From an uncultured Bacteroidales bacterium (GTDB taxonomy: Bacteria > Bacteroidota > Bacteroidia > Bacteroidales > UBA932), in NCBI GenBank assembly GCA_944326245.1, contig CALVDF010000008.1:1-64000 (forward strand): DNA of 64,000 bases. The letters run 5' to 3'. The notes beneath the pieces were generated by a model, which had not been told where the DNA came from, did not search any database, and was given only the letters and a program-made list of their open reading frames with translations. The position numbers were made by a program, and so were the translations under genes. The stretch's first letter is position 1; every line of letters starts with the position of its first letter. This document shows, in pieces, positions 1-7,665 of the stretch.

Positions 1-40
1 TTTCCCGCGTTTCCGGTACACTTTCCCCCGTGGAAAGCAG
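1..40. repeat. REP-like palindrome, copy 1 (cut by window edge)
   Basis: This stretch matches 125-164 at 38 of 40 positions. It includes the centre TTTCCCGC-TTTCC, the right arm GGTACACTTTCC and the trailer TGGAAAGCAG. The left arm would lie before base 1. It is a direct repeat of the next copy. Confidence 0.7.
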
Positions 41-110
41 CGCTACCGGCCTTGCAGCCTCTTCCGGCGGCTATCCACGTCCATTCCTCCCGGTCCTTCC
101 GGTCCCTCCT

Positions 111-164
111 GGAAAGTGAACCGCTTTCCCGCATTTCCGGTACACTTTCCCCCATGGAAAGCAG
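111..164. repeat. REP-like palindrome, copy 2, upstream of the transposase
   Basis: Left arm GGAAAGTGAACC (111-122) and right arm GGTACACTTTCC (139-150) are complementary except for one base. They enclose a pyrimidine-rich centre with TTTCCCGCATTTCC. A trailer ending in TGGAAAGCAG runs to 164 and is shared with copy 1. The copy lies about 110 bp before the Y1 transposase, and another palindrome follows that gene. Confidence 0.75.
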
Positions 165-273
165 CATTCTCTCCGGTAGAAAATATTTTACCTTTTGGAA
201 ATGATATTTGGAATCCATGTAGTATATTTGTAGGCGAGTCACTGATTTTAATAATGGTAATGTGCAGGAGGTT

Positions 274-1212
274 ATGAGCAGAAGATTGTACCATATCTGT
301 TACACATCTCATAATGAGGTGTTTTGCCGGGGATACAAAGACTATTGCATGATGTTCAACTGCATTGCGCAGGCTATGTTTAAAACTCACAGTAACCTGC
401 TTGCTTACAGCGTCATGTCTACCCATGTACATATTATATGTGAATGTGACAGTCCTTCCGATCTTGTCAAGCGGATACGCAGTTCGTATACGCAGATGTT
501 CAATCACCGGTATTACCGTAAAGGTGCACTTGGCGAGGGGTCGTTTTTCTGTGATGTGTTGGAAGGACGGCATCATGTCACGTCGGCAATCAGTTATGTT
601 GTGCGGAATCCCTTGCATCATGAAGTATGTTCCAATCCGTATGCTTATCCGTTCACTTCTGTCGGTCAATATTTTACAAATTCTATCAACAGATTTTATC
701 CTGATGCCTGGAATCCGGAAGGGAAAGGCAGGTATAGGTCGGATATCGTAAGGAAAAAGAATGTATTGCCTGGGGATGTCGGTTTTTGGGAGCAGTCCGG
801 TATGATAAAGATGGAGGATGTCGTGGACAATGTCATGGTGGAAGGATACTTCGGGTCATACAGGGCTTTTATGTATGGATTGAGCCGCAATGACTACGGA
901 AAATGGTCAGAGGAACAGTATGAGGATAATGTGGAGTCGACTCCAGTTACGTTACGGACCATCGAACCGTTTCTGTCTGAAACGGAGGTAGCATCTATAC
1001 TGAAACAGAATTTTCACTGGCTTAAGGAAAAACGAATGACGGATATTGAACTGTGTGATATTATTGACAAAACCTGTTTGTCCCGTTTTGGGAAGTCAGG
1101 ATATGCGCAGTTGACGGTGAGAGAGGCCGAATCGGTACGTAGACGGCTTTTACATGAGTTCAAGTCCAGGGTGTCCTCCAAGCAGCTGGAACGATGTCTG
1201 CACATAGTGTGA
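274..1212 (+). CDS. REP-associated-type tyrosine (Y1/HUH) transposase
   Basis: A transposase of the IS200-like Y1 superfamily, probably of the RAYT (REP-associated tyrosine transposase) group, about 312 aa. The HUH motif is HVH near residues 51-53 (context MSTHVHIICE). The candidate nucleophile is the Tyr of SSYTQMFNHRYYRKG near residue 72, followed by the family pattern of an aromatic-rich segment and YVVRNPLHH. Family enzymes nick single-stranded DNA at hairpins through a 5'-phosphotyrosine. The C-terminal third (from about residue 230) is an extra basic, helical region that could bind DNA; this is inference. ATG at 274 is preferred; an in-frame GTG at 262 is possible. The gene is not bounded by IS-type ends but by REP-like palindromes at 111-150 and 1260-1303, as expected for a RAYT. 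It looks intact. Confidence 0.82.
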   Translation: MSRRLYHICYTSHNEVFCRGYKDYCMMFNCIAQAMFKTHSNLLAYSVMSTHVHIICECDSPSDLVKRIRSSYTQMFNHRYYRKGALGEGSFFCDVLEGRHHVTSAISYVVRNPLHHEVCSNPYAYPFTSVGQYFTNSINRFYPDAWNPEGKGRYRSDIVRKKNVLPGDVGFWEQSGMIKMEDVVDNVMVEGYFGSYRAFMYGLSRNDYGKWSEEQYEDNVESTPVTLRTIEPFLSETEVASILKQNFHWLKEKRMTDIELCDIIDKTCLSRFGKSGYAQLTVREAESVRRRLLHEFKSRVSSKQLERCLHIV

Positions 1213-1259
1213 TCTCCCATTGGGGAAAACTACACATTGCATTCCTGCCGGCCACCCCA

Positions 1260-1324
1260 GGGGAAAGTGCCCGCATTCCCCAGCAAATCGGTTCACTTTC
1301 CCCGGCAAAGACATGGAAAGCTGG
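1260..1324. repeat. REP-like palindrome, copy 3, downstream of the transposase
   Basis: Arms GGGAAAGTG (1261-1269) and CACTTTCCC (1294-1302) are perfectly complementary. The centre is more diverged than in copy 2. A trailer CATGGAAAGC (1312-1321) resembles the trailer of copies 1 and 2. With copy 2 it brackets the transposase gene. Confidence 0.65.
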
Positions 1325-1392
1325 AAAGGAGGTGGAACTGGGGAGGTGTAGCCGGGGATGTGAAACCTTGCGCTGGTGTGGCGGGATTAATG

Positions 1393-1428
1393 GTGTGTAA
1401 TGTCGTGTGTAATGTCGCGTGTAATGTG
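1393..1428. repeat. 12-bp tandem repeat, three units
   Basis: Two perfect units of GTGTGTAATGTC (1393-1404, 1405-1416) are followed by GCGTGTAATGTG (1417-1428) and a partial unit. The repeat lies just downstream of the stop codon of the minus-strand beta-propeller gene. No function is evident. Confidence 0.8.
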
Positions 1429-1453
1429 GTGTGGCGGGGTTGAGGTGTTGCGG

Positions 1454-2635
1454 TTATTTAAGCGGTGCGACCATCAGTATGTCGTTGCTTTCGGGTGTCA
1501 GGGTTTCCAGGATGGAGGAGATTCTGGCCTTGTTGCTTTCGGACAGATTGCCGTCCTTCAGTGCAGTCCCGGCTGCTTCCATGAATTCCTCCGGGTCGTA
1601 GACGCGGACGAAATACCCGTCGAGGAAGGATACGTAGTTCATGTCTTCCTGCATGAAGTCATTGTAGAAGGTAGTCCTTACGGATTCACCGTCATTGCGG
1701 TCTGTGATGATGTATTCCGGTTTTCCTGTGGTGAAGCCGTATTGGTTGGCCACTGGGTAGCTTATGCTGGTCACGAAGTGTCGCGGGAGCATGATGTAGG
1801 AATGTATGGGGATATCTTCGGCGGTGAAGGAGTTGTAATCGTCGCCGGCGTTTATTTCCCTTGTATTGAAGTCTACGGTATAGACAGGCTCCAAACGGCT
1901 TTCTTCTATAACGTAAAGTGAGTCACTGCGTCCTCCCCAGGTAACCAGTGAGAGGTCGAATGTGCCCTGTATGTTGTTGCTGCTTTCGATTTCGTTGCTG
2001 AAATCCGGGACGATGGTAAGATGGCCTGCTGGTATCTCCCACAATATATTGCCCTGCATGTCCTGCTTCCAGGCAATCATGGGTACGATGTCTCTGAACG
2101 GCAAGGCAGCGACAGTTACGGTGCCGGCCTTCGGGTCTATCCTGAACTGGCCTTTCGGTACGAAGTATTTCAGCGGGATTTCCTTCTTGAATTTGCCTGT
2201 GGCTATATCGTAGCCCAGCAGGGTCTGCGTCTGCCAGGGCAGGAGCCATATTGTGCCGTCTTCCTCGTCGATTGCGGGAGATCCGTATGTGTTGAGGTAT
2301 TCTCCCGGGCCGCGTCCGATGGAGCCTACATCGCAGAGGAATCTGCCTGTTGCCCGGTCGTACAGTTTGGCTGGTCCTTTTATGGATGCGCCTATGCAGA
2401 TGTAGTGGTCGCTGAATCCGTAGTTGTAGCCCGTTGCGAATGCCTCGATCCGGCTGTCCATGGCTATGAATTCCGGCTCACCAGTGAATTTGGACAGAAG
2501 GGTGACAGGAGCTTTGGTTACCTTGTCGATATTGATGCTGATCAGATCTCCGTCATTTTTCCCGGAGCTGCAGGAAGATAGGGTGACTGCCATGGTGGCG
2601 GCGATGATTCCTGAGAATAAAAAATCGATTTTCAT
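1454..2635 (-). CDS. 6-bladed beta-propeller lipoprotein
   Basis: A predicted lipoprotein of about 393 aa of the Bacteroidota 6-bladed beta-propeller family (PF17170-like). Starting at the ATG at 2635 gives a clean lipoprotein signal: MKIDF, a hydrophobic core, then the lipobox-like LSSC; the longer upstream reading has no signal. The hallmark GSIGRGPGEY, found in the propeller of this family, is present near residue 115. The protein is probably anchored in the outer or inner membrane facing the periplasm. Its ligand is unknown; family members often sit near transport or peptide-processing genes, but no such partner is adjacent. It is transcribed alone from a well-matched promoter at 2663-2693. 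Confidence 0.75.
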   Translation of the reverse strand: MKIDFLFSGIIAATMAVTLSSCSSGKNDGDLISINIDKVTKAPVTLLSKFTGEPEFIAMDSRIEAFATGYNYGFSDHYICIGASIKGPAKLYDRATGRFLCDVGSIGRGPGEYLNTYGSPAIDEEDGTIWLLPWQTQTLLGYDIATGKFKKEIPLKYFVPKGQFRIDPKAGTVTVAALPFRDIVPMIAWKQDMQGNILWEIPAGHLTIVPDFSNEIESSNNIQGTFDLSLVTWGGRSDSLYVIEESRLEPVYTVDFNTREINAGDDYNSFTAEDIPIHSYIMLPRHFVTSISYPVANQYGFTTGKPEYIITDRNDGESVRTTFYNDFMQEDMNYVSFLDGYFVRVYDPEEFMEAAGTALKDGNLSESNKARISSILETLTPESNDILMVAPLK

Positions 2636-2662
2636 GACTGGTTGTGTTAAGATTTGACACCA

Positions 2663-2693
2663 CAAATCTACTAAAATTTTAGAAGAAAACAAA
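2663..2693 (-). promoter_or_regulatory. Bacteroidota-type promoter of the beta-propeller gene
   Basis: On the minus strand TTTG (2690-2693) is followed after exactly 19 bp by TAGATTTG (2663-2670). This matches the -33/-7 consensus of primary-sigma promoters in Bacteroides. The ATG lies 28 bp downstream of the -7 box. Confidence 0.75.
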
Positions 2694-2759
2694 TGATTTC
2701 TTCAGAAAGTATACTGCTTTTGATAAAAGCTTATCTTTACATGAAATATATGAAGTACT

Positions 2760-3269
2760 ATGGATTTTCTAGAACTTACCCGGAAACGTTATGCGTGCAG
2801 GAAGTATCGTCCTGACAAAGTGGAAAAGGAGAAAATGGATTATATACTTGAATGTGCAAGGAATGCACCGTCCGCGGTCAATTTCCAGCCGTGCCGTTTT
2901 ATGGTGGTCAGGAGTGAAGGGCAGAAAGCGTTGCTGCAGAAATGCTATGACAGGGAATGGTTCAGGACCGCACCTTTATATATAGTGGTATGTACGGATG
3001 AATCAGTGGCATGGACCAGAACGTCGGACGGTAAGAATCATGCTGACATAGATGCGGCAATTGCAGCCGAACACATATGCCTGGCTGCTGCGGATGCCGG
3101 TCTTGGCAGTTGCTGGGTCTGCAATTTCGATGCTGAGCGTTTCAGGATGATATTCCGGCTGCCGGCATCCGTCCATCCGGTCGTATTCATACCGTTAGGA
3201 TATGCTGACGGGGAGTGTGACGGTGTGAAGGACAGGAAACCGGTCGAAGAACTGGTTACAGTATTGTAG
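2760..3269 (+). CDS. Nitroreductase family protein
   Basis: An FMN-dependent nitroreductase-fold oxidoreductase of 169 aa, a usual length for short bacterial members. The N-terminal RKRYACRKYRPD (residues 7-18) is the family's FMN-phosphate-binding segment. APSAVNFQPCRF follows near residues 36-47, and the C-terminal GLGSCWVCNF with a late hydrophobic strand (VVFIPLGYADG) is also typical. The enzyme would reduce nitro groups, quinones or similar acceptors with NAD(P)H; the substrate cannot be told from sequence. It is cytoplasmic, with no signal peptide. The EamA transporter gene starts 17 bp downstream, so the two are probably co-transcribed. Confidence 0.85.
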   Translation: MDFLELTRKRYACRKYRPDKVEKEKMDYILECARNAPSAVNFQPCRFMVVRSEGQKALLQKCYDREWFRTAPLYIVVCTDESVAWTRTSDGKNHADIDAAIAAEHICLAAADAGLGSCWVCNFDAERFRMIFRLPASVHPVVFIPLGYADGECDGVKDRKPVEELVTVL

Positions 3270-3286
3270 ACAACAGAATCTGGACA

Positions 3287-4162
3287 ATGAAACTGGCAAA
3301 GGGTTACTATCATCTGGCGGGAATTCTCGTCGTGGCGATATGGGGCACTACTTTCATATCTACGAAAGTGCTGATAGGCAACGGTCTTGCTCCCCAGGAA
3401 ATATTTTTTTACCGTTTCCTGATAGCGTATGTGGGAATCTGGTTTGTTTCGCGGGGCAGGCTGTTCGCAGACAGTTTCAAGGATGAGGCGATGCTGGCTT
3501 TGGCCGGTCTGTTCGGGGGATCCCTGTATTTCTTTACTGAAAATACTGCATTGGGGATTACCCAGGCCTCGAACGTGTCGTTCCTGCTGTGCGGAACTCC
3601 GGTGATAACCACGTTGCTTTCAAAGATGTTCTTCAGGGATGAGAAGATCTCGGGCCGCTTTGCCGCCGGTTCCCTGCTGGCTCTTGCCGGAGTGGCGATG
3701 GTGGTGTTTGACGGTGTGACTGTCCTGAAGGTCTCTCCTGCAGGGGATCTGCTTACCTTGGCGGCCTCATTTTCGTGGGGCTTTTACAGCATCGTGATAC
3801 GCAAGCTGGAAAACCGCTACAGTACGGCGTTCATTACGAGGAAAGTGTTTTTCTACGGGCTTGTTACCATCTGTCCAGTATTCCTGTTCGAGCCTTTGGA
3901 TACCGGTGCGCTCTTCTCCTCCGGTCTGTCGGTCTGGCTCAATCTTGTCTTCCTGGCTGTCATAGCATCCCTGGTGTGCTTTGTGGTGTGGAATGCGGTC
4001 ATCAAGGAGATAGGTATCGTCAAGGCTACCAACTACGTGTACCTGAGTCCTCTTGTGACATTGGTCGTGTCTGCTGCCGTGCTGGGGGAGCGTATGGGCC
4101 CTGTAGCCCTTGCCGGGGCGGCCTGCATCATGGCCGGGGTGTATTGGGCGGGCCGCAACTGA
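3287..4162 (+). CDS. EamA/DMT-superfamily transporter
   Basis: An inner-membrane drug/metabolite transporter family protein of 291 aa with about ten predicted helices arranged as two five-helix repeats, the normal size for EamA proteins. The first helix (GILVVAIWGTTFISTKVL) has the typical WG-T-F-S motif. The second repeat begins around LLTLAASFSWGFYSIVIRKL near residue 155, and the final helices end with a GERMGPVALAG segment characteristic of the family. The substrate is unknown; relatives export amino acids or metabolites. It follows the nitroreductase closely and is ended by the hairpin at 4199-4245. Confidence 0.85.
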   Translation: MKLAKGYYHLAGILVVAIWGTTFISTKVLIGNGLAPQEIFFYRFLIAYVGIWFVSRGRLFADSFKDEAMLALAGLFGGSLYFFTENTALGITQASNVSFLLCGTPVITTLLSKMFFRDEKISGRFAAGSLLALAGVAMVVFDGVTVLKVSPAGDLLTLAASFSWGFYSIVIRKLENRYSTAFITRKVFFYGLVTICPVFLFEPLDTGALFSSGLSVWLNLVFLAVIASLVCFVVWNAVIKEIGIVKATNYVYLSPLVTLVVSAAVLGERMGPVALAGAACIMAGVYWAGRN

Positions 4163-4198
4163 ACCGGGCCGCAGCTGATGCATGCGGCGGCCGGTATG

Positions 4199-4245
4199 AA
4201 AAAGCCCCGTTCACTTTTGACGGTGACGGGGCCTGAAGTCTTTTG
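4199..4245. terminator. Bidirectional rho-independent terminator
   Basis: Five A residues precede the stem GCCCCGTTCAC / GTGACGGGGC (4204-4232, one bulged base), and TCTTTT follows. It sits between the convergent EamA and kbl genes and can serve both strands. Confidence 0.75.
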
Positions 4246-4256
4246 CCTGTGGCGGA

Positions 4257-5447
4257 TTATTTGAGTATGCCGAGCTCCTTGCCGATCTTGGTAAATGCTG
4301 CTACGCATCTGTCAAGATGCTCTTTCTTGTGTCCTGCAGATACCTGTACGCGGATACGTGCCTGGTCTTTGGGAACGACAGGGTAGTAGAATCCGGTTAC
4401 GAAGATGCCTTCGTCCTGCAGGCGTGCTGCCATCTCCTGAGAGAGCTTTGCGTCATAGAGCATGACTGCGCAGATGGCCGACTCGGTAGGTTTGATGTCG
4501 AAACCTGCAGCTTTCATCTTGCCGATGAAGTACTCGGTATTCTCGTGGAGTCTGTCCTGAAGCTCGTTGGATTCCTTCATCATGTCGAACATGCGGATGC
4601 CGGCAGCGGCAATCATAGGAGGAATCGAGTTGGAGAAGAGGTATGGCCTTGACCTCTGGCGGAGCATGGCGATAATCTCTTTCTTACCGGTGGTGAATCC
4701 GCCGACTGAGCCGCCGAATGCCTTTCCGAGGGTGCCGGTGATGATCTCGATCTGGCCGCGGAGGTTGTAGCGCTCCGTTACACCGCGTCCGGTCTTTCCT
4801 ACGACTCCTGCCGAGTGTGACTCGTCAACCATTACCATTGCATTGTATTTCTCGGCGAGGGCGTGGATCTTGTCCAGAGGGCAGACGTTGCCGTCCATCG
4901 AGAACACGCCGTCGGTAACGATGATGCGGTGACGCTGTGCCTGGGCTTCCTGGAGACATTTCTCGAGCTCTTCCATGTTGGCGTTGGCATAGCGGTACCT
5001 CTTTGCCTTGCAGAGACGTACACCGTCGATGATGGAAGCGTGGTTGAGGGAGTCTGAGATGATGGCATCCTGGTCGTTGAGCAGGGGCTCGAATACACCT
5101 CCGTTGGCATCGAAGCATGCTGCATAGAGGATGGTGTCTTCTGTACCGAAGAATTCGGCGATCTTGGCCTCAAGTGTCTTCTGCAGGTCTCCTGTGCCGC
5201 AGATGAAACGTACGCTGGCCATTCCGTAGCCGTGGGTGTCCATGGCTTCCTTGGCTGCTTTGACAAGTTCTTTGCTGTCAGCAAGTCCGAGGTAGTTGTT
5301 GGCGCAGAAGTTCAGTGCTTTTGTGCCGTCCTGGAGGGTAATCTCAGGGCCCTGGGGAGATACGATGACGCGCTCTTCCTTGTACAGCCCGGCTTCTTTG
5401 ATATCGTTCAGTTCCTTCTGAAGGTAAGCTTGAAAATCTTTATACAT
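4257..5447 (-). CDS. kbl: Glycine C-acetyltransferase (2-amino-3-ketobutyrate CoA ligase)
   Basis: A PLP-dependent alpha-oxoamine synthase of 396 aa. It converts 2-amino-3-oxobutanoate plus CoA to glycine and acetyl-CoA in threonine degradation. The substrate loop NFCANNYLGLA is near residues 47-57, the nucleophile-cradling SLNHASIIDG near 133-142, DESHSAGVVG near 208-217, and the PLP-binding lysine is in GTLGKAFGG (Lys about 242). The start at 5447 (MYKDFQAYL) gives the normal family length; the longer frame upstream is not supported and would run over the promoter. No threonine dehydrogenase gene is adjacent. Confidence 0.93.
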   Translation of the reverse strand: MYKDFQAYLQKELNDIKEAGLYKEERVIVSPQGPEITLQDGTKALNFCANNYLGLADSKELVKAAKEAMDTHGYGMASVRFICGTGDLQKTLEAKIAEFFGTEDTILYAACFDANGGVFEPLLNDQDAIISDSLNHASIIDGVRLCKAKRYRYANANMEELEKCLQEAQAQRHRIIVTDGVFSMDGNVCPLDKIHALAEKYNAMVMVDESHSAGVVGKTGRGVTERYNLRGQIEIITGTLGKAFGGSVGGFTTGKKEIIAMLRQRSRPYLFSNSIPPMIAAAGIRMFDMMKESNELQDRLHENTEYFIGKMKAAGFDIKPTESAICAVMLYDAKLSQEMAARLQDEGIFVTGFYYPVVPKDQARIRVQVSAGHKKEHLDRCVAAFTKIGKELGILK

Positions 5448-5470
5448 AGCTGTGTGTATTAATTTAAATA

Positions 5471-5478
5471 CAAAGGTA
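5471..5478 (-). promoter_or_regulatory. -7 box of the kbl promoter
   Basis: TACCTTTG on the minus strand lies 23 bp upstream of the kbl ATG. The -33 region 19 bp further upstream reads TTAC, so only the -7 element is a good match. Confidence 0.5.
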
Positions 5479-5602
5479 GTAAAATAGCCGGAGAGTTGTA
5501 AGATAAATCTCACGTATTTGGCATATTCGCATGTCCGGCTGTCAAAAGCCATGGCGGCGACAGGTTCCATACGGGAGGAAACGACGGTTGTTGCGGTGAA
5601 AA

Positions 5603-5633
5603 TTTGAAAACTTTAAAAGTTTTTGTAGTTTTG
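5603..5633 (+). promoter_or_regulatory. tetR/RND operon promoter with palindromic operator in the spacer
   Basis: TTTG (5603-5606), a 19-bp spacer and TAGTTTTG (5626-5633) form a consensus Bacteroidota promoter. The spacer contains a perfect inverted repeat AAAACTTT-A-AAAGTTTT (5607-5623). Its position between the two promoter boxes, directly before a TetR-family gene, suggests it is the autoregulatory operator; that role is inferred. Confidence 0.7.
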
Positions 5634-5655
5634 CAGGCTGATTCTGAAGAAAGTT

Positions 5656-6279
5656 ATGGCAAATTATGAACAGATATTGAGGACTGCCAGTGCACTTTTT
5701 CTGGAAAAGGGATGCAAGGCGTTGACTATGGATGAGATAGCATCTGTCAACGGCATGTCCAAACGCACCCTGTACGAGATGTTTCATGACAAGGCCCAAC
5801 TTCTTCAGGAGTGTATACTCTTGATGCACAAGGACAACATAGCCCGTTCGGAAAGGGATCTGGCTATGGCGGACAATGTGCTGGAGTGGTTCCTGCATTC
5901 ACTGTCCAGCAATGAACCCAACAATATGTCGTTTTATTACGGCCTCTTCTCTGAAGTAAAGAAATACTACCCCGATGTTTTCATGAACGTGGTCCGGGAC
6001 GTAAACAGCTGGCATCGGATGCTGCTGGAGCGTATCATAACGCGGGGTCAGCAGGAAGGACTGTTCCTGTCTGGGATTGTGGATGCCCGCAGGCTGTCCC
6101 TTCAGCTCTTCGAGCTCTCTGTCGCCGTGGCGGACAGTGCGGTCCGCAATTATCTGGAAGTAAGGCATGACGACAGCTCGACATGCCTGATGCTGCTCCT
6201 GATCCGGGGCATATCCTCTGAAAAGGGGATAGCATATATCGACAAATATCTGGAAAACAATAAAGCACTTTTACAATAG
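5656..6279 (+). CDS. TetR-family transcriptional regulator
   Basis: A TetR/AcrR-family regulator of 207 aa. The N-terminal helix-turn-helix is plain: residues 5-50 contain ILRTASALFLEKGCKALTMDEIA followed by the recognition segment GMSKRTLYEMFHDKAQLL. The C-terminal ligand-binding domain is helical and not assignable to an effector. The gene is first in an operon, and the TolC-type gene starts 3 bp after its stop, so it almost certainly controls the RND pump and itself. The palindrome in the promoter spacer at 5607-5623 is the likely binding site. By family precedent it would be a repressor released by a pump substrate. Confidence 0.88.
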   Translation: MANYEQILRTASALFLEKGCKALTMDEIASVNGMSKRTLYEMFHDKAQLLQECILLMHKDNIARSERDLAMADNVLEWFLHSLSSNEPNNMSFYYGLFSEVKKYYPDVFMNVVRDVNSWHRMLLERIITRGQQEGLFLSGIVDARRLSLQLFELSVAVADSAVRNYLEVRHDDSSTCLMLLLIRGISSEKGIAYIDKYLENNKALLQ

Positions 6280-6282
6280 AAA

Positions 6283-7656
6283 ATGAGACAATTCCTCAAA
6301 ACAATGGTGGCCGTGTGCGGTGCTGTGCTGGTGTCGGCAGCGGCCGGAGCTGCTTCGGGCCCAAGTCCGGCGCAGCGGGCGGAGGACGTGACGCAGGGAA
6401 CGGCGGATTCGGCTGTCCTGCATTTCTCCCTGGAAGAGGCGATGGCCTATGCTCTGGAACACAACTGGGATCTTCAGAATTCGTCCCTGGCCATACGCCA
6501 GGCGGAAGCGGACAGATGGGCGGCCATAGCCGGTATGCTGCCGCAGGTCAACGGAACTCTTGACTATTCCAACTACATGGGCTACGAGATGGATCTGGGA
6601 GGCATCACATCCATCGCCATGCCGCCTTACGGCTCTATAGGTATCAATGCCTCGATGGCTGTCAGCGGAGCCCAGATAGTCAGCGCGCTTATCGGCAAAG
6701 TCTCGTTGGACATGTCCGACGTATCCCACCGGCAGTCGCAGCAGGAAGTGGCCGAGCAGGTGAGGCTGCTGTATTTCTCGGCCCTCGTAAGCGAGCAGAC
6801 CATAGAACTTCTGGAGCGCAATCTGGAGACTGTCCGCAGACTCCATGAGCTGTCCCTCAAATCGGTAGAGGCAGGTGTTTCGGAGCAGGTGGACGCAGAC
6901 CAGATCATGGTCCAGGTGGCAACACTGGAGACGTCCATCAATGAGGCCCGCCGCGGGCTGGAGATGGTGTACAACTCCATGCGTCTGCAGATGAATGTCG
7001 GGTTCGATACGGAGATAGTGCTGACCCAGAGCCTCGACGACCTGATGGATGTGGAGCATTCCCTCGATCTGCTTTACGATGACTTCGTGCTGGAGAACAA
7101 TTTCTCCTATCAGCTGGCCCTCAAGAGTACCGAGCTGTACCGTCAGCAGAAGAACCTTGCGGGATGGACCTACGGCCCGACCTTGAGCGCATTCTATCAG
7201 TTTACCGGAAGAAAGTATTTTTCCGACGAGATGACCATGAACATGACTCCTCCCAATATGGTGGGGCTTACCCTGTCGGTGCCCATTTTCTCTTCCGGAC
7301 GGAATTTCTCGTCGTTAAGGAAAGCCAAACTCGAATATCAGAAACAGCTCAATACTTTGGAGAGCACGGAGATGGCCCTGAATATCCAGCACCGTCAGCT
7401 CAAATACAACCTTTCTTCCGCATACGAACGTTACATGACGCAGAAGAAGAATGTGGAAGTGTCGCAGAGCGTGTTTGACAACATCAGCAAAAAGTATGAA
7501 TTCGGATACTCTTCCAGCCTGGATGTCACGAATTCGGCCACTACCCTGATTTCGGCGCAGAGCACCTATGTGCAGGCCGCCCTGGACTATGTGACGGCTC
7601 AGATAGAGCTGGAGAAACTGCTCAACAAGAATACTTACGGACAAACAGAAGAATAA
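6283..7656 (+). CDS. TolC-family outer-membrane efflux protein
   Basis: The outer-membrane channel of a tripartite RND pump, 457 aa. An N-terminal signal peptide (MRQFLKTMVAVCGAVLVSAAAGA) is followed by LSLEEAM-type helices and the two-fold repeated coiled-coil/beta-strand architecture of the family. The first repeat starts around LHFSLEEAMAYALEHNWDLQ (near residue 46) and the second around residue 255. It is encoded directly upstream of its adaptor and pump genes, 9 bp from the adaptor, so the complete export complex comes from one transcript. Confidence 0.88.
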   Translation: MRQFLKTMVAVCGAVLVSAAAGAASGPSPAQRAEDVTQGTADSAVLHFSLEEAMAYALEHNWDLQNSSLAIRQAEADRWAAIAGMLPQVNGTLDYSNYMGYEMDLGGITSIAMPPYGSIGINASMAVSGAQIVSALIGKVSLDMSDVSHRQSQQEVAEQVRLLYFSALVSEQTIELLERNLETVRRLHELSLKSVEAGVSEQVDADQIMVQVATLETSINEARRGLEMVYNSMRLQMNVGFDTEIVLTQSLDDLMDVEHSLDLLYDDFVLENNFSYQLALKSTELYRQQKNLAGWTYGPTLSAFYQFTGRKYFSDEMTMNMTPPNMVGLTLSVPIFSSGRNFSSLRKAKLEYQKQLNTLESTEMALNIQHRQLKYNLSSAYERYMTQKKNVEVSQSVFDNISKKYEFGYSSSLDVTNSATTLISAQSTYVQAALDYVTAQIELEKLLNKNTYGQTEE

Positions 7657-7665
7657 CGACAGACC

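Noticed and set aside
365..751. Alternative frame within the transposase gene
   Set aside because: It is fully covered by the clearly homologous transposase frame.
1393..1428. CRISPR-like repeat
   Set aside because: Units are 12 bp and contiguous without spacers, so it is a simple tandem repeat. No CRISPR array or cas gene was seen anywhere.
1400..1921. Plus-strand frame opposite the beta-propeller gene
   Set aside because: A shadow of the minus-strand lipoprotein; its start lies in the 12-bp tandem repeat.
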